Notes: generated by a model not told the origin, from the sequence alone. Shown: positions 1 through 8,520, counted from the stretch's first letter. The stretch is 64,000 nt of DNA from Lachnospiraceae bacterium (GCA_016284315.1 JAEEOO010000057.1:1-64000); one strand, 5' to 3'. Program-made: numbers and translations.

Positions 1-75
1 CCCAAGTGCGGCAGCGTCCATACTTACCTCTTGCAGGGTAACGAATTCTTGATCAAAGAAATATCGGGAAGTTAG
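1..75 (+). CDS. hypA: Hydrogenase nickel-insertion protein HypA, C-terminal end (partial)
   Basis: Only the last 24 codons are in the window; the gene enters from the left and stops at TAG 73-75. The visible tail reads PKCGS, then a short strand pair ending in FLIKEISGS. This resembles the second zinc knuckle (CPxCGS) and the closing strand (..F.IKEIE) of HypA/HybF, the small zinc protein that delivers nickel to [NiFe] hydrogenase together with HypB. The first cysteine pair and the N-terminal nickel-binding His are outside the window, so the call rests on the tail only. A strong terminator follows directly. A different zinc-ribbon protein cannot be excluded. Confidence 0.6.
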   Translation, partial: PKCGSVHTYLLQGNEFLIKEISGS

Positions 76-80
76 AATGT

Positions 81-116
81 AACCTCAGTCATCTATGGAT
101 GACTGAGGTTTTTCTT
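81..116 (+). terminator. Intrinsic terminator after hypA
   Basis: A perfect 13-bp stem (81-93 with 98-110), a TATG loop and a TTTCTT tail begin 5 bases after the hypA stop codon. Confidence 0.9.
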
Positions 117-560
117 GTCTGTACTTTTGCGAATGGGAGTACGGTTGTTATCTCCTTCGCACGATTCCGCAAGAACTTAACCTACGATGCTTTGCTAAGT
201 TCAAAAACGCCCTACTACAACTCGCGACGCTCGCCTCATCAGGGCGAGCTGCTCGAACATTATCGTAGGGAACGTTTTCCGCAAAGCATCTCCGGCTAAG
301 TGCTCCATCTACTCGCTCAGTAGATATCCAACCGCACTCGCATTCTGCTATGTATACAGGCGAGAGCGTTGACAGGTCATGAACGAACCATGTAGCGACG
401 TCGGCAAATACGGAAATTTTGAATTTCAAAATTTCCTAAGCAGATACTCCGTATAAATTTGCGTTTTAATTCATAACGCAAATTTACGTTGCAGCAAAGT
501 ACGCTGCTAACGTCTGCTTGCGCTAGGCGCCGTCACTAGGATAACAAACATCGAAAAATC
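117..560. other. Hairpin-dense non-coding block between hypA and mscL
   Basis: About 440 bases without a convincing gene; the short open frames here have no start signals and no recognisable protein. The block is full of inverted repeats. GATGCTTTGC at 188-197 pairs with GCAAAGCATC at 282-291. GCTCGCC and GGCGAGC flank a short loop near 229-249. ATCTAC/GTAGAT lies near 308-326, a 12-bp stem with a single-base centre lies near 411-436, and an 11-bp stem (AAATTTGCGTT with AACGCAAATTT) lies near 455-486. Part of it (387-410) resembles 53005-53028. It may be a mobile hairpin repeat or a structured RNA; the sequence alone does not decide. Confidence 0.55.
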
Positions 561-571
561 CTTGAAAACCC

Positions 572-600
572 TTGAAAGAACTGGCGTAAATTGCTAAAAT
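572..600 (+). promoter_or_regulatory. Sigma-A type promoter for mscL
   Basis: TTGAAA at 572-577, a 17-bp spacer and TAAAAT at 595-600. The predicted start near 607 gives a leader of about 60 bases to the mscL start codon. Confidence 0.6.
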
Positions 601-668
601 TGTAGAAGGTGTGGGTTGCCGTACATATAGGCAAGAAATACAAATTCTATTTCGGGAGGTTTAGAGTT

Positions 669-1145
669 ATGAGTGGAAAGAAACCCGCAATTTTCAAAGA
701 ATTCAAGGAGTTCATCACAAGAGGCAACGTCCTTGACATGGCAGTAGGTATCATCATCGGTGGTGCATTTACTACAATCGTAAATTCACTTGTCAATGAT
801 ATCTTAAATCCTTTCATCAACACCATCTTCGGTGGATTCGGATTTGACGGAATGAACCTTGTTGTTAAGTTCCCTTGGGTAACTGTAATGCGCAACATGG
901 GTATGAACGTTGATTATCCCGTATTTGCATTCGGTAATTTCATAAGTGCCATCATCGCATTCCTTGTTACCGCAGTAGCACTTTTCTTCCTTATCAAGGG
1001 AATCAATGCTCTTAAGAAACTCGCAACAAAGAAAAAGGCAGAAGGCGAAGAGGAAGAGGCACCTACCACAAAGATGTGCCCTTATTGCCGCAGCGAGATC
1101 AACATCGAAGCTACACGCTGCCCTCACTGCACAAGCCAGTTATAA
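669..1145 (+). CDS. mscL: Large-conductance mechanosensitive channel MscL with C-terminal zinc ribbon
   Basis: The protein (158 aa) is an MscL, the homopentameric inner-membrane pore that opens under membrane tension to release solutes during osmotic downshock. The start at 669 is chosen because GGGAGG lies just upstream (about 654-659); the frame opens earlier at 609 without such a site. TM1 (about residues 17-45, NVLDMAVGIIIGGAF) carries the conserved gate, and TM2 spans about 78-105. After a charged linker the last 22 residues form a CPYC-x10-CPHC zinc ribbon, which classical MscL lacks. It stands alone behind its own promoter. Confidence 0.95.
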   Translation: MSGKKPAIFKEFKEFITRGNVLDMAVGIIIGGAFTTIVNSLVNDILNPFINTIFGGFGFDGMNLVVKFPWVTVMRNMGMNVDYPVFAFGNFISAIIAFLVTAVALFFLIKGINALKKLATKKKAEGEEEEAPTTKMCPYCRSEINIEATRCPHCTSQL

Positions 1146-1184
1146 TCAATGCGAGAAGGTTTTTATTAATCTGACATTTCTTTT

Positions 1185-2225
1185 ATGAAAAAAACATTTT
1201 TCCTTCTGCAGGCTGTACTGCTGATATGCATTCTTACAGGCTGCAGCAGCACAAGTACAAAAACTGAAGAAGGAATGCAGCAGATCAGCGCATTGCAATA
1301 TAGTGATGCGCTGGTGCTTTTTGAAGAGGCAGAGGGACTGGGAGAAAATCCAAGGCTTATTGCCAGAGGCCGCGGTATCGCTTATCTCGGACAGATAAAT
1401 TACGCGGCTGCCGAGGAACAGTTCCTCCTTGCCCTTTCCGAAAGCAACGGTTTTATCGGCGATATCGACTATGATATCAACTACTACCTTGCAGATGCAT
1501 ATATCGGACAGGAAAAGTATTCCGAAGCGGAAGAAACCTATTCTGCCATCATTGATCTGCGGGAAGAGGCAAAGGCTTATTTCCTGAGGGGAAAGGTTCG
1601 CTTACAAAGCGGCTCTTATACCATTGCAAAAGAGGACTTTGACAAAGCCGTTACTTTAGCACCTAAAGATATCAAGATGGTGACGGACATCTATCTTGAA
1701 CTTGCTGAAATGGGCTATCGTGAAGCCGGAGAGGAATATTTAAGGGCCGCTCTGGAATCCGGAGATAAGAGCCTGACATCCTTAAACAAGGGAAAGATCT
1801 ATTATTACCTTGGTGAGTACCAGACCGCCGCAGCTTCTCTTGAAGAAGCAAGAAACGCGGACGGAAACGATGCGGATGCTTCCCTCTATTTGGGAAAAGC
1901 CTACGAAGCCGTAGGAGAGTACAATTACGCATCAAATGTTTATGAAAGCTACCTTGCCCGTAATCCCAAGGCAGCAGCGGTTTATAACCAGCTTGCTCTC
2001 TGCAAGATGTCCATGGGGGACTATGAGAGCGCCCTTGAAAATATTCAGGCCGGAATGCAGACCGGTGACACGGATTACATGAGATACCTCTCATTTAATG
2101 AGATCGTTATTTATGAGTATCTGGGTGAATTTAAAAAGGCTCAGGCACTTATGAACGCATATCTTGCAGGATATCCCAATGACAAGGATGCCCTGAGAGA
2201 ACAGAAATTCTTAGAGACCAGATAA
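1185..2225 (+). CDS. TPR-repeat lipoprotein
   Basis: A 346-aa protein with a lipoprotein signal: charged start, hydrophobic stretch and lipobox LTGC with Cys20 as the predicted lipid anchor. The rest is a run of tetratricopeptide repeats (for example AKAYFLRGKVRLQSGSYT and YYYLGEYQTAAASLEEAR), so it is probably a surface-exposed scaffold rather than an enzyme. It lies 40 bases after mscL and 20 bases before pyrF and may be cotranscribed with either. No specific partner can be named from sequence. Confidence 0.85.
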   Translation: MKKTFFLLQAVLLICILTGCSSTSTKTEEGMQQISALQYSDALVLFEEAEGLGENPRLIARGRGIAYLGQINYAAAEEQFLLALSESNGFIGDIDYDINYYLADAYIGQEKYSEAEETYSAIIDLREEAKAYFLRGKVRLQSGSYTIAKEDFDKAVTLAPKDIKMVTDIYLELAEMGYREAGEEYLRAALESGDKSLTSLNKGKIYYYLGEYQTAAASLEEARNADGNDADASLYLGKAYEAVGEYNYASNVYESYLARNPKAAAVYNQLALCKMSMGDYESALENIQAGMQTGDTDYMRYLSFNEIVIYEYLGEFKKAQALMNAYLAGYPNDKDALREQKFLETR

Positions 2226-2245
2226 CCAATCTGAAAAGGAAAAAC

Positions 2246-3172
2246 ATGATCAACAAACTTATTGAAAAAATCGAGAAAACACAGGCACCCATTGTTGTAG
2301 GACTTGATCCCATGATGAAATTCGTGCCGGGATATATACAGAAAAAGGCCTTTGATGAGTTCGGAGAAACTCTTGAAGGTGCTGCGGAAGCTATCTGGCA
2401 GTACAACAAAGGCATCGTTGATGCGATCTATGATCTTGTTCCTGCGGTAAAACCCCAGGTTGCAATGTATGAGCAGTTCGGTATCCCCGGAATGATCGCA
2501 TTTAAGAAGACAGTTGATTACTGCAAGGAAAAAGGTCTTGTAGTGATTGGAGATATCAAGCGTGGCGACATCGGATCAACTTCCGAAGCATATGCTGTGG
2601 GACATCTTGGAAAAGTAACCGTTGGTTCAAAGGCATATTACGGATTTGACGAAGACTTCGTTACCGTTAACCCTTACCTTGGTTCCGACGGTGTTAAGCC
2701 CTTCGTAAAAATCTGTAATGAAGAGAAGAAGGGCATATTTGTTCTTGTTAAGACATCCAATCCTTCCAGCGGAGAGTTCCAGGACAGAACCGTTGACGGC
2801 AAGCCTCTTTATGAGCTTGTGGGCGAAAAGGTTGCTGAGTGGGGCGCTGAGTGCATGGGAGATAAATACAGCTACGTCGGAGCTGTTGTGGGAGCTACTT
2901 ATCCCGAGCAGGGCAAGATCCTCAGAAAGGTAATGCCCAAGTCCTTCATCCTTGTTCCCGGATACGGAGCACAGGGCGGAAAGGGCGCAGACCTTGTTCA
3001 TTTCTTTAACGAGGACGGACTTGGAGCCATCATCAATTCCTCAAGAGGAATCATCGCAGCTTATCAGCAGGAACAGTATGCATCATACGGCGAGACCGGT
3101 TATGCGGATGCATCAAGAGCAGCGGTTCTTGCAATGAAAGAAGACATTAAACAGGCATTGGAAAGCCGCTAA
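2246..3172 (+). CDS. pyrF: Orotidine 5'-phosphate decarboxylase (type 2)
   Basis: Catalyses the last step of de novo UMP synthesis, OMP to UMP plus CO2, in the cytosol. The 308-aa length fits the longer type-2 PyrF. Visible features are GLDPMMKF near residue 19 and the catalytic DIKRGDIGST near residues 103-112, where the Asp-Lys-Asp set sits. A phosphate-binding end of the TIM barrel (VPGYGAQGG, then NSSRGI) is near residues 238-275. No other pyr genes are adjacent. The start at 2246 follows GAAAAGGA. Confidence 0.95.
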   Translation: MINKLIEKIEKTQAPIVVGLDPMMKFVPGYIQKKAFDEFGETLEGAAEAIWQYNKGIVDAIYDLVPAVKPQVAMYEQFGIPGMIAFKKTVDYCKEKGLVVIGDIKRGDIGSTSEAYAVGHLGKVTVGSKAYYGFDEDFVTVNPYLGSDGVKPFVKICNEEKKGIFVLVKTSNPSSGEFQDRTVDGKPLYELVGEKVAEWGAECMGDKYSYVGAVVGATYPEQGKILRKVMPKSFILVPGYGAQGGKGADLVHFFNEDGLGAIINSSRGIIAAYQQEQYASYGETGYADASRAAVLAMKEDIKQALESR

Positions 3173-3198
3173 TCATTTTAAATATAGGGAGAACTATT

Positions 3199-4572
3199 AT
3201 GAATTATGACGTTATAATCATCGGCGCAGGCCCCGGAGGAATCTTCTCCGCATATGAGCTTACAAAGAAAGCGCCTCAGTTAAAGGTAGGAGTATTTGAG
3301 ACAGGTAATCAGCTCAGCGAGCGTCACTGTCCCATCGACGGAGATAAGGTTAAGTCCTGCATCAAGTGCAAGACTTGCGCCATCATGAACGGATTCGGCG
3401 GAGCAGGGGCATTCTCCGATGGTAAGTACAATATTACCAACGATTTCGGCGGAACTCTTCATGAGTACATCGGAAAGACCAAGGCTCTTGAGCTTATGAA
3501 CTATGTTGACGAGATCAATGTTTCTCACGGTGGAGAGAATACCCATATGTTCTCAACCGCAGGAAGTGAGTTCAAGAAGCTTTGCATGCAGAATAAGCTT
3601 ACCCTTCTTGATGCATCCGTAAGACATCTCGGAACCGATATCAACTATGTGGTTCTCGGACAGCTTTACGACGAGCTCAAGGATAAGGTTGATTTCCACT
3701 TCAGAACACCCGTAAGCGACATCGAGCAGATCGACGGCGGCTACAGAATCACCTACGGTGAGGGCGAGACCGCTGAGTGTAAGAAGTGTATCGTATCCGT
3801 CGGACGTAGCGGAAGTAAGTGGATGGAGAGCGTTTGCCAGAAGATGGGCATTCCCACCAGCTCCAACCGTGTAGATATCGGTGTACGTGTCGAGATTCCC
3901 GCAGAGATCTTCTCACACCTTACCGACAAGCTCTATGAGAGTAAGATCGTTTACCGTACCGCTAAGTTTGAGGACGCAGTAAGAACCTTCTGTATGAACC
4001 CCAACGGTATCGTTGTTAACGAGAATACCAACGGAATCGTTACCGTTAACGGACATAGTTTCGAGGATCCTTCCAAAAAGACCAACAACACCAACTTCGC
4101 ACTCCTTGTGGCTAAGCACTTCTCAGAGCCCTTCAAGGATTCCAACGGATACGGCGAGTCCATCGCAAGACTTTCCAACATGCTTGGAGGCGGCGTAATC
4201 GTTCAGCGTTTCGGCGACCTTGAGAGAGGAAGACGCAGTAACCAGAAGAGAATTGACGAGGGTACCATACAGCCCACACTTAATGCAACACCCGGTGATC
4301 TTTCACTTGTTCTTCCCAAGAGAATCCTTGACGGTATCATCGAGATGATCTATGCACTTGATCGTATTGCTCCCGGTACCGCAAATGACGATACTCTCCT
4401 TTACGGTGTTGAGGTTAAGTTCTACAACATGGAAGTTAAGCTTAACGAGCGCCTTGAGTGTAACTATCCCGGACTCTTCATCATCGGAGACGGTAGCGGA
4501 GTTACCCACTCACTGTCACACGCATCAGCAAGTGGTGTTTACGTAGCAGATATTATTGCGCAGGAGTCATAA
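3199..4572 (+). CDS. FAD-dependent oxidoreductase (COG2509 type)
   Basis: A 457-aa flavoprotein with an N-terminal Rossmann motif IIGAGPGGIFSAYEL (residues 7-21) for FAD binding. A cysteine cluster at about residues 44-61 (CPIDGDK, then CIKCKTC) is followed by NGFGGAGAFSDGK, the hallmark of the uncharacterised COG2509 FAD dehydrogenases. A C-terminal GDGSGVTHSL motif closes the FAD site. Substrate and electron partner are unknown; the cysteine group could hold a metal or act in redox, but it is not shown to. It starts 26 bases after pyrF, preceded by AGGGAGA. Confidence 0.85.
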   Translation: MNYDVIIIGAGPGGIFSAYELTKKAPQLKVGVFETGNQLSERHCPIDGDKVKSCIKCKTCAIMNGFGGAGAFSDGKYNITNDFGGTLHEYIGKTKALELMNYVDEINVSHGGENTHMFSTAGSEFKKLCMQNKLTLLDASVRHLGTDINYVVLGQLYDELKDKVDFHFRTPVSDIEQIDGGYRITYGEGETAECKKCIVSVGRSGSKWMESVCQKMGIPTSSNRVDIGVRVEIPAEIFSHLTDKLYESKIVYRTAKFEDAVRTFCMNPNGIVVNENTNGIVTVNGHSFEDPSKKTNNTNFALLVAKHFSEPFKDSNGYGESIARLSNMLGGGVIVQRFGDLERGRRSNQKRIDEGTIQPTLNATPGDLSLVLPKRILDGIIEMIYALDRIAPGTANDDTLLYGVEVKFYNMEVKLNERLECNYPGLFIIGDGSGVTHSLSHASASGVYVADIIAQES

Positions 4573-4689
4573 GTTTCGTAAATATTAAAAATTTATGTAC
4601 TTTTGTAATATTTTGTGTTAAAATGACAACACTTGTGTCACTTTTCGTGTTATTATAGTAAAGTACATCCCACAAAGCAGGTGATAACT

Positions 4690-5163
4690 ATGCAGGATAA
4701 TGATATCGAATATATGAGACAAAAGATGGCGGAGTATCGTTCCGGCCTTGAACCTCTTGTCAGGTATTTGCCCTGGCTGGAGCAGGCTACGGAAAAGACA
4801 GCATCGTCATTATACAAGGGCAATGGACTAGATACACCTCAGTCTCTTGCTGTTCCGGTATACGATTCGACGCTGATGTCGTTTATCAAAGAAGCGACAA
4901 ACTCCACATTCATGGATCGTAATTATCCATACGTATATACCCGTAAGAGCATAAAGAGTCCGGAAGATGAGAGGAAACTCATTGAGCAGGCAGATTATCG
5001 CAACTGGGACATTCTTTGCGGTATTTTATCCAAGTATGTTCTGGGCGGACGTACGAGAGCAGTTTTATGGAGTCAGGGAGTATCTGAAAAAATCTTCTTC
5101 CTGTGTATTTCAAAAATGCTGCAGATCGTAACGGAGTGGAACGCTGAGAGAAACATCAGATAA
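4690..5163 (+). CDS. Hypothetical protein, 157 aa
   Basis: Not confidently recognised. The start at 4690 (MQDNDIEYM) is preferred over an upstream in-frame start at 4633 because AGCAGGTG lies 9 bases ahead of it. The protein is soluble, with mixed charge and several aromatic residues (YLPWLEQATEKTASSLYKG near residue 27). Residues 46-70 (TPQSLAVPVYDSTLMSFIKEA) resemble small uncharacterised Firmicute proteins of the DUF6508 kind, an uncertain comparison. It precedes the TetR gene at 5244 and may share its transcript. An imperfect TGACA/TGTCA palindrome lies upstream at 4624-4640. Confidence 0.6.
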   Translation: MQDNDIEYMRQKMAEYRSGLEPLVRYLPWLEQATEKTASSLYKGNGLDTPQSLAVPVYDSTLMSFIKEATNSTFMDRNYPYVYTRKSIKSPEDERKLIEQADYRNWDILCGILSKYVLGGRTRAVLWSQGVSEKIFFLCISKMLQIVTEWNAERNIR

Positions 5164-5243
5164 TCTTGTTACGGCAGATAATTTGCTTTATCGGATTTTG
5201 AGAGAGATTTGGTTTTAATAGTTTTAGAAGGGATTTTTCCGCA

Positions 5244-5840
5244 ATGGGTGACAAATCAGTCAGAAAGAAGCAGTACATTTTAGAAAAGGCTCGCGAAGTT
5301 TTTTCACAGAAGGGTTACAAGGACGTAACCATGAAAGACATCGTAGATGCATGTGATATTAGCCGTGGCGGTCTTTATTTATATTTTGAAAGCACCAGAC
5401 AGTTGTTCATGGAGATCCTGCAGAAAGAGCAGGAAGGGGACGACATCTTCAGTGGTAAAATATCCGAAAATTCAACAGCAGCAGAGATATTGGTTCTTTT
5501 CCTTGTAGAGCAGAAAAAAGAGATCATCCGTAAAAGAAACTCCCTTACCAAAGCTATCTATGAATTTTATTTCCAGGAGAGACCTGAAAAGAAAGAAGAT
5601 ATTTACAGACAGGATTATGATTCTGCGGTAAAGATCCTTCAGAAGGTCATCGAGATGGGCGTGGCAAACGGTGAACTTACCTGCGATAAGCCTGAAGAAG
5701 CAGCAACGAATATCATGCTGACTTTGGAAGGACTTAAGGTACAGTCCGTTACTATCGGTATTTCGGCAGAACTTATAGACAAACAATTCATCTATATCCT
5801 CAGCACGCTTGGAGTTGAGGACGAGTCCGACAATGCATAG
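5244..5840 (+). CDS. TetR/AcrR family transcriptional regulator
   Basis: A 198-aa one-component regulator. Residues 8-55 form the usual N-terminal three-helix DNA-binding domain; the HTH is seen in VTMKDIVDACDISRGGLYLYF, the family signature. The C-terminal two thirds would form the all-helical ligand and dimer domain, too divergent to suggest a ligand. The gene ends with its own terminator and may control the unknown protein upstream or the deacylase pair downstream. The start codon follows GAAGGGATTTTTCCGCA. Confidence 0.9.
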   Translation: MGDKSVRKKQYILEKAREVFSQKGYKDVTMKDIVDACDISRGGLYLYFESTRQLFMEILQKEQEGDDIFSGKISENSTAAEILVLFLVEQKKEIIRKRNSLTKAIYEFYFQERPEKKEDIYRQDYDSAVKILQKVIEMGVANGELTCDKPEEAATNIMLTLEGLKVQSVTIGISAELIDKQFIYILSTLGVEDESDNA

Positions 5841-5866
5841 TTTTATTTAGCTTTATATAAAAAACC

Positions 5867-5895
5867 AAGCAGAAGGAGACCCTTCTGCTTTTTTA
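5867..5895 (+). terminator. Intrinsic terminator after the TetR gene
   Basis: A perfect 10-bp stem (5867-5876 with 5881-5890), AGAC loop and T-tract. It lies between the TetR gene and the next gene at 5907, so the latter needs readthrough or a start overlapping this hairpin. Confidence 0.9.
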
Positions 5896-5906
5896 TTGGA
5901 GAATAC

Positions 5907-6842
5907 ATGAAGGAAACAGTATTTGAGTATGAACTTCCCGTTGGGGAGTCATATAAGGTCTATAGAAACAGGATCATGCCCGAGGCGGAGATCAATTCCC
6001 CCGGAAGAATTTCCATTGTCAGCGGTATTCACGGAGACGAACTTGAAGGTCAGTACATCTGTTATGAGGTAGCAAGACGCATTAAGGAACATCCCGAGTA
6101 TCTTATGGGTATCGTGGACATATATCCTGCAGTCAATCCTTTCGCCATTACCATGGCAAGCAAGACCAATCCACTTTTCAAAAATGATATGAACCGTTCC
6201 TTCCCGGGTAATTCCGAAGGAAATCTTATAGAGCGTGTGGCAAACAACCTTGTTGAAAGCATCCTTGGATCGGATCTTTGTCTTGATATTCATGCCAGCG
6301 ATATTTTTGTCAGAGAAATCCCCCAGGTAAGACTCAGCGAGGACTTTGCGGAAAGCCTTCTTCCTTTTGCAAAACTTACCAACGCGGACATGATATGGAT
6401 GAATGCCACCGCAACGGTACATGAGTCAACTCTTGCACATTCTCTTAATGCCCTTGGTATTCCCACTCTTGTTATTGAGATGGGACAGGGACATCAGATC
6501 TACAGACCCTATGGTGACCAGATCGTTGACGGAATCTTCAACATTATGTGTGAACTTGGAATGTGGACGGGACCGAGACCCAGAACACAGCTTCCCGCCA
6601 TTTCCAGCGATGGTTCCGTTGAGTTTATAAGAACGGAAGTGGCCGGAATTTTTATGCCCCTTACCGAGCACAATCATTTCGTCAAGGCAGGAGAGACCAT
6701 CGGAGAGATACTTGATCCCTTCAGCGGAGAAAAATTGGAAGAGATCGTTGCCGAACAGTCAGGACTTTTATTTACTCAGAGGATCTTCCCCATTGTACAT
6801 GCGGGTGACCTTTTGGCCAGAATCCTTACAGGAGCGTTTTAA
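5907..6842 (+). CDS. Succinylglutamate desuccinylase/aspartoacylase family zinc deacylase
   Basis: A 311-aa M14-like metallohydrolase of the AstE/AspA type, which removes acyl groups from N-acyl amino acids or related amides. The zinc site is intact: GIHGDELEG gives His42 and Glu45, and LDIHAS gives His129. NDMNRSFPG (residues 93-101) supplies the substrate-binding Arg97, and LVIEMG places the catalytic Glu at 191. The C-terminal part (about 220-311) is a beta-rich domain with a biotinyl-lipoyl-like look (AGETIGEILDPFSGE). The next gene is a paralogue with the site destroyed, two bases away, so the two are probably cotranslated. Substrate unknown. Confidence 0.85.
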   Translation: MKETVFEYELPVGESYKVYRNRIMPEAEINSPGRISIVSGIHGDELEGQYICYEVARRIKEHPEYLMGIVDIYPAVNPFAITMASKTNPLFKNDMNRSFPGNSEGNLIERVANNLVESILGSDLCLDIHASDIFVREIPQVRLSEDFAESLLPFAKLTNADMIWMNATATVHESTLAHSLNALGIPTLVIEMGQGHQIYRPYGDQIVDGIFNIMCELGMWTGPRPRTQLPAISSDGSVEFIRTEVAGIFMPLTEHNHFVKAGETIGEILDPFSGEKLEEIVAEQSGLLFTQRIFPIVHAGDLLARILTGAF

Positions 6843-6844
6843 AG

Positions 6845-7780
6845 ATGCAGAGCGTTGATTTATATACATATAAGTCCATATACCGTACAGAACTGACGGT
6901 AAAGGGGTATGTTTTCGGCACAGGTCAGAAGACTGCGTGCATCGTGGGTCCCACAAGGGGTAACGAGTACCAGCAGCTCTATATCTGCAGCCAGCTTGTA
7001 AAGAAACTTCAGGAACTTGAAAAGCTTGGAGTTATCGCCAATGATAAGCAGATCATGGTCATTCCATGCATCAACCATTATGCTTTCAATCTCACTAAGG
7101 ATTTCTTCGGAGTTAAGGATCAGGATCTGAACTTTTATTTTCCCGGAAATGACAGTGGTGAGCCCATATCAAGAATGACGGGAGAACTGTTTAATCAGAT
7201 CAAAGAGTACTCCTACATGATCCAGTTCTCATCCTTCTACGAGAGGGCTGAGTGCGTGCCCCATGTAAGAATGATCGAAAATGGTTCTGAGAATGTATCA
7301 CTGGCAAACCTGTTTGGCCTTCCTTATGTTGTTGTAAGAAAGCCTGTACCGACGGATACAGCCACTCTTAACTACAATCTTCAGACAGAAGAGAACAGTG
7401 CATTTACCATTTATACAAAGGCAAGGGAGAAACTTGACGATAAGTGCATGAAGAATGCCATCTCGGGAGTGCTCAGATTCCTTACCAGAATGGGTGTAAT
7501 GAAGTATGAGTGCCACGCCGGTTATATTTCCCATGTTCTTCATGAGGAGGATCTGGCTGATGTATTTGCACAGCGTGCCGGAATCTTTAAGCCTATTGTG
7601 GAAGTTGGAGAAGACGTAAAATATGGAGCAAAGATGGCGGAGATATTAGATCCCTTTGACGGAACCGTAAGGGAGGAAATTGTGGCTTCTACCGACGGTA
7701 TAGTTTTCTTTGCCCACAATACGCCTCTTATCGACCAGTATGAGACAGCCTTTCGAATGATCCACAGGTTGCATGAATAA
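6845..7780 (+). CDS. Catalytically dead paralogue of the AstE/AspA-type deacylase
   Basis: Also 311 aa, colinear with the gene just upstream; the shared C-terminal domain is recognisable (AEILDPFDGTVREEIVAS near residues 269-286). The active site is gone. Aligned with the upstream protein, His42 is replaced by Arg38, Asp44 by Asn40, His129 by Ser129, Arg97 by Phe97, and the catalytic Glu191 has no counterpart; only the glutamate corresponding to Glu45 (Glu41) remains. It is full length without stops, so it is not a decaying gene. The likely role is a regulatory or structural partner of the active enzyme, perhaps as a heteromer; this is inference. Confidence 0.8.
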   Translation: MQSVDLYTYKSIYRTELTVKGYVFGTGQKTACIVGPTRGNEYQQLYICSQLVKKLQELEKLGVIANDKQIMVIPCINHYAFNLTKDFFGVKDQDLNFYFPGNDSGEPISRMTGELFNQIKEYSYMIQFSSFYERAECVPHVRMIENGSENVSLANLFGLPYVVVRKPVPTDTATLNYNLQTEENSAFTIYTKAREKLDDKCMKNAISGVLRFLTRMGVMKYECHAGYISHVLHEEDLADVFAQRAGIFKPIVEVGEDVKYGAKMAEILDPFDGTVREEIVASTDGIVFFAHNTPLIDQYETAFRMIHRLHE

Positions 7781-7802
7781 AAAAGCGGCCCTAAAGACCG
7801 CT
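7777..7802 (-). terminator. Intrinsic terminator for nrdG (minus strand)
   Basis: AGCGG at 7784-7788 pairs with CCGCT at 7798-7802, with one further pair inside. The T-tract needed for termination exists only on the minus strand (complement of the A-run 7779-7784), so it serves the converging minus-strand gene. Confidence 0.7.
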
Positions 7803-7846
7803 GTAAAAAATATGGTGCAAAGAATATATGTCAAAAAGAGGAGAAG

Positions 7847-8452
7847 TCAGGTACGGTCCTTATAGTCCGCAAGGACGATGTTACCCTGCTTAATGGTCTC
7901 TTTCATATCGATTATTCTTTGATTTTCGGAACCTCGGAATTTTAGTCTGAGGTTCTTTTTTTCTTTCATGTATTCGCCGTCTACAAGCACATCCGTGAGC
8001 TTTAACAGTTCAGCCAGGTTTTCGGCATCATTGGCGGGGCTGTAATCGGGAAGGACGCGGTTCCTGGGGACTTCTTCACAGGGAGGAACTTTATCGGAAG
8101 ACCAGAGCCCGGCTCTTGCCAGAAGCTCTTCGGCCAGGTAACCGCTGTAGATCCAGATTGTTTTGTAGGGATAGAGAGTCTTGATCTGCTTTGCAATCTC
8201 AAGAACTGTTCCTCTGTTGGCAGGCTCCATGGGTTCACCGCCGAGGAAGGTCATTCCCGCTATATAATCGGGAGCAAGGGCATCAAGGATCTCTTTGGTC
8301 TGCTTCTCGGTGTATTCGGATCCGTAATTAAAGTCCCAGGTGTCTGCGTTAAAACACTCTTCGCATCTGTGGGTGCATCCGCTGACGAAGAGATTGATAC
8401 GGACTCCGGGGCCGTTTGCTATATCGTTTTTCTTGATAACTCCGTAATACAT
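7847..8452 (-). CDS. nrdG: Anaerobic ribonucleoside-triphosphate reductase activating protein
   Basis: A 201-aa radical-SAM activase that places the glycyl radical on the class III ribonucleotide reductase NrdD. The N-terminal SGCTHRCEECF supplies the CxxxCxxC triad (Cys26, Cys30, Cys33) for the [4Fe-4S] cluster. GVRINLFVSG before it and TFLGGEPM near residue 92 are typical of the family. The C-terminal 40 residues are more charged than in short NrdG proteins. The partner nrdD is not in the window. Start ATG 8452 follows AAAGGATG. Confidence 0.93.
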   Translation of the reverse strand: MYYGVIKKNDIANGPGVRINLFVSGCTHRCEECFNADTWDFNYGSEYTEKQTKEILDALAPDYIAGMTFLGGEPMEPANRGTVLEIAKQIKTLYPYKTIWIYSGYLAEELLARAGLWSSDKVPPCEEVPRNRVLPDYSPANDAENLAELLKLTDVLVDGEYMKEKKNLRLKFRGSENQRIIDMKETIKQGNIVLADYKDRT

Positions 8453-8520
8453 TGATTCATCCTTTGATCATTAAGATATAAAATAATTATAACTTTTACA
8501 GTACTATTTTCAAGTATATA

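Noticed and set aside
99..429. Small genes on both strands in the block before mscL
   Set aside because: No ribosome sites, no recognisable protein, and the sequence is made of inverted repeats that leave open frames by chance.
6845..7780. Pseudogene
   Set aside because: It lacks catalytic residues but has full length, a conserved C-terminal domain, no stops and tight coupling to its paralogue, so it looks maintained.
7784..7802. Terminator for the + strand deacylase pair
   Set aside because: There is no T-tract after the stem on the + strand; the tract is on the minus strand, so it belongs to nrdG.
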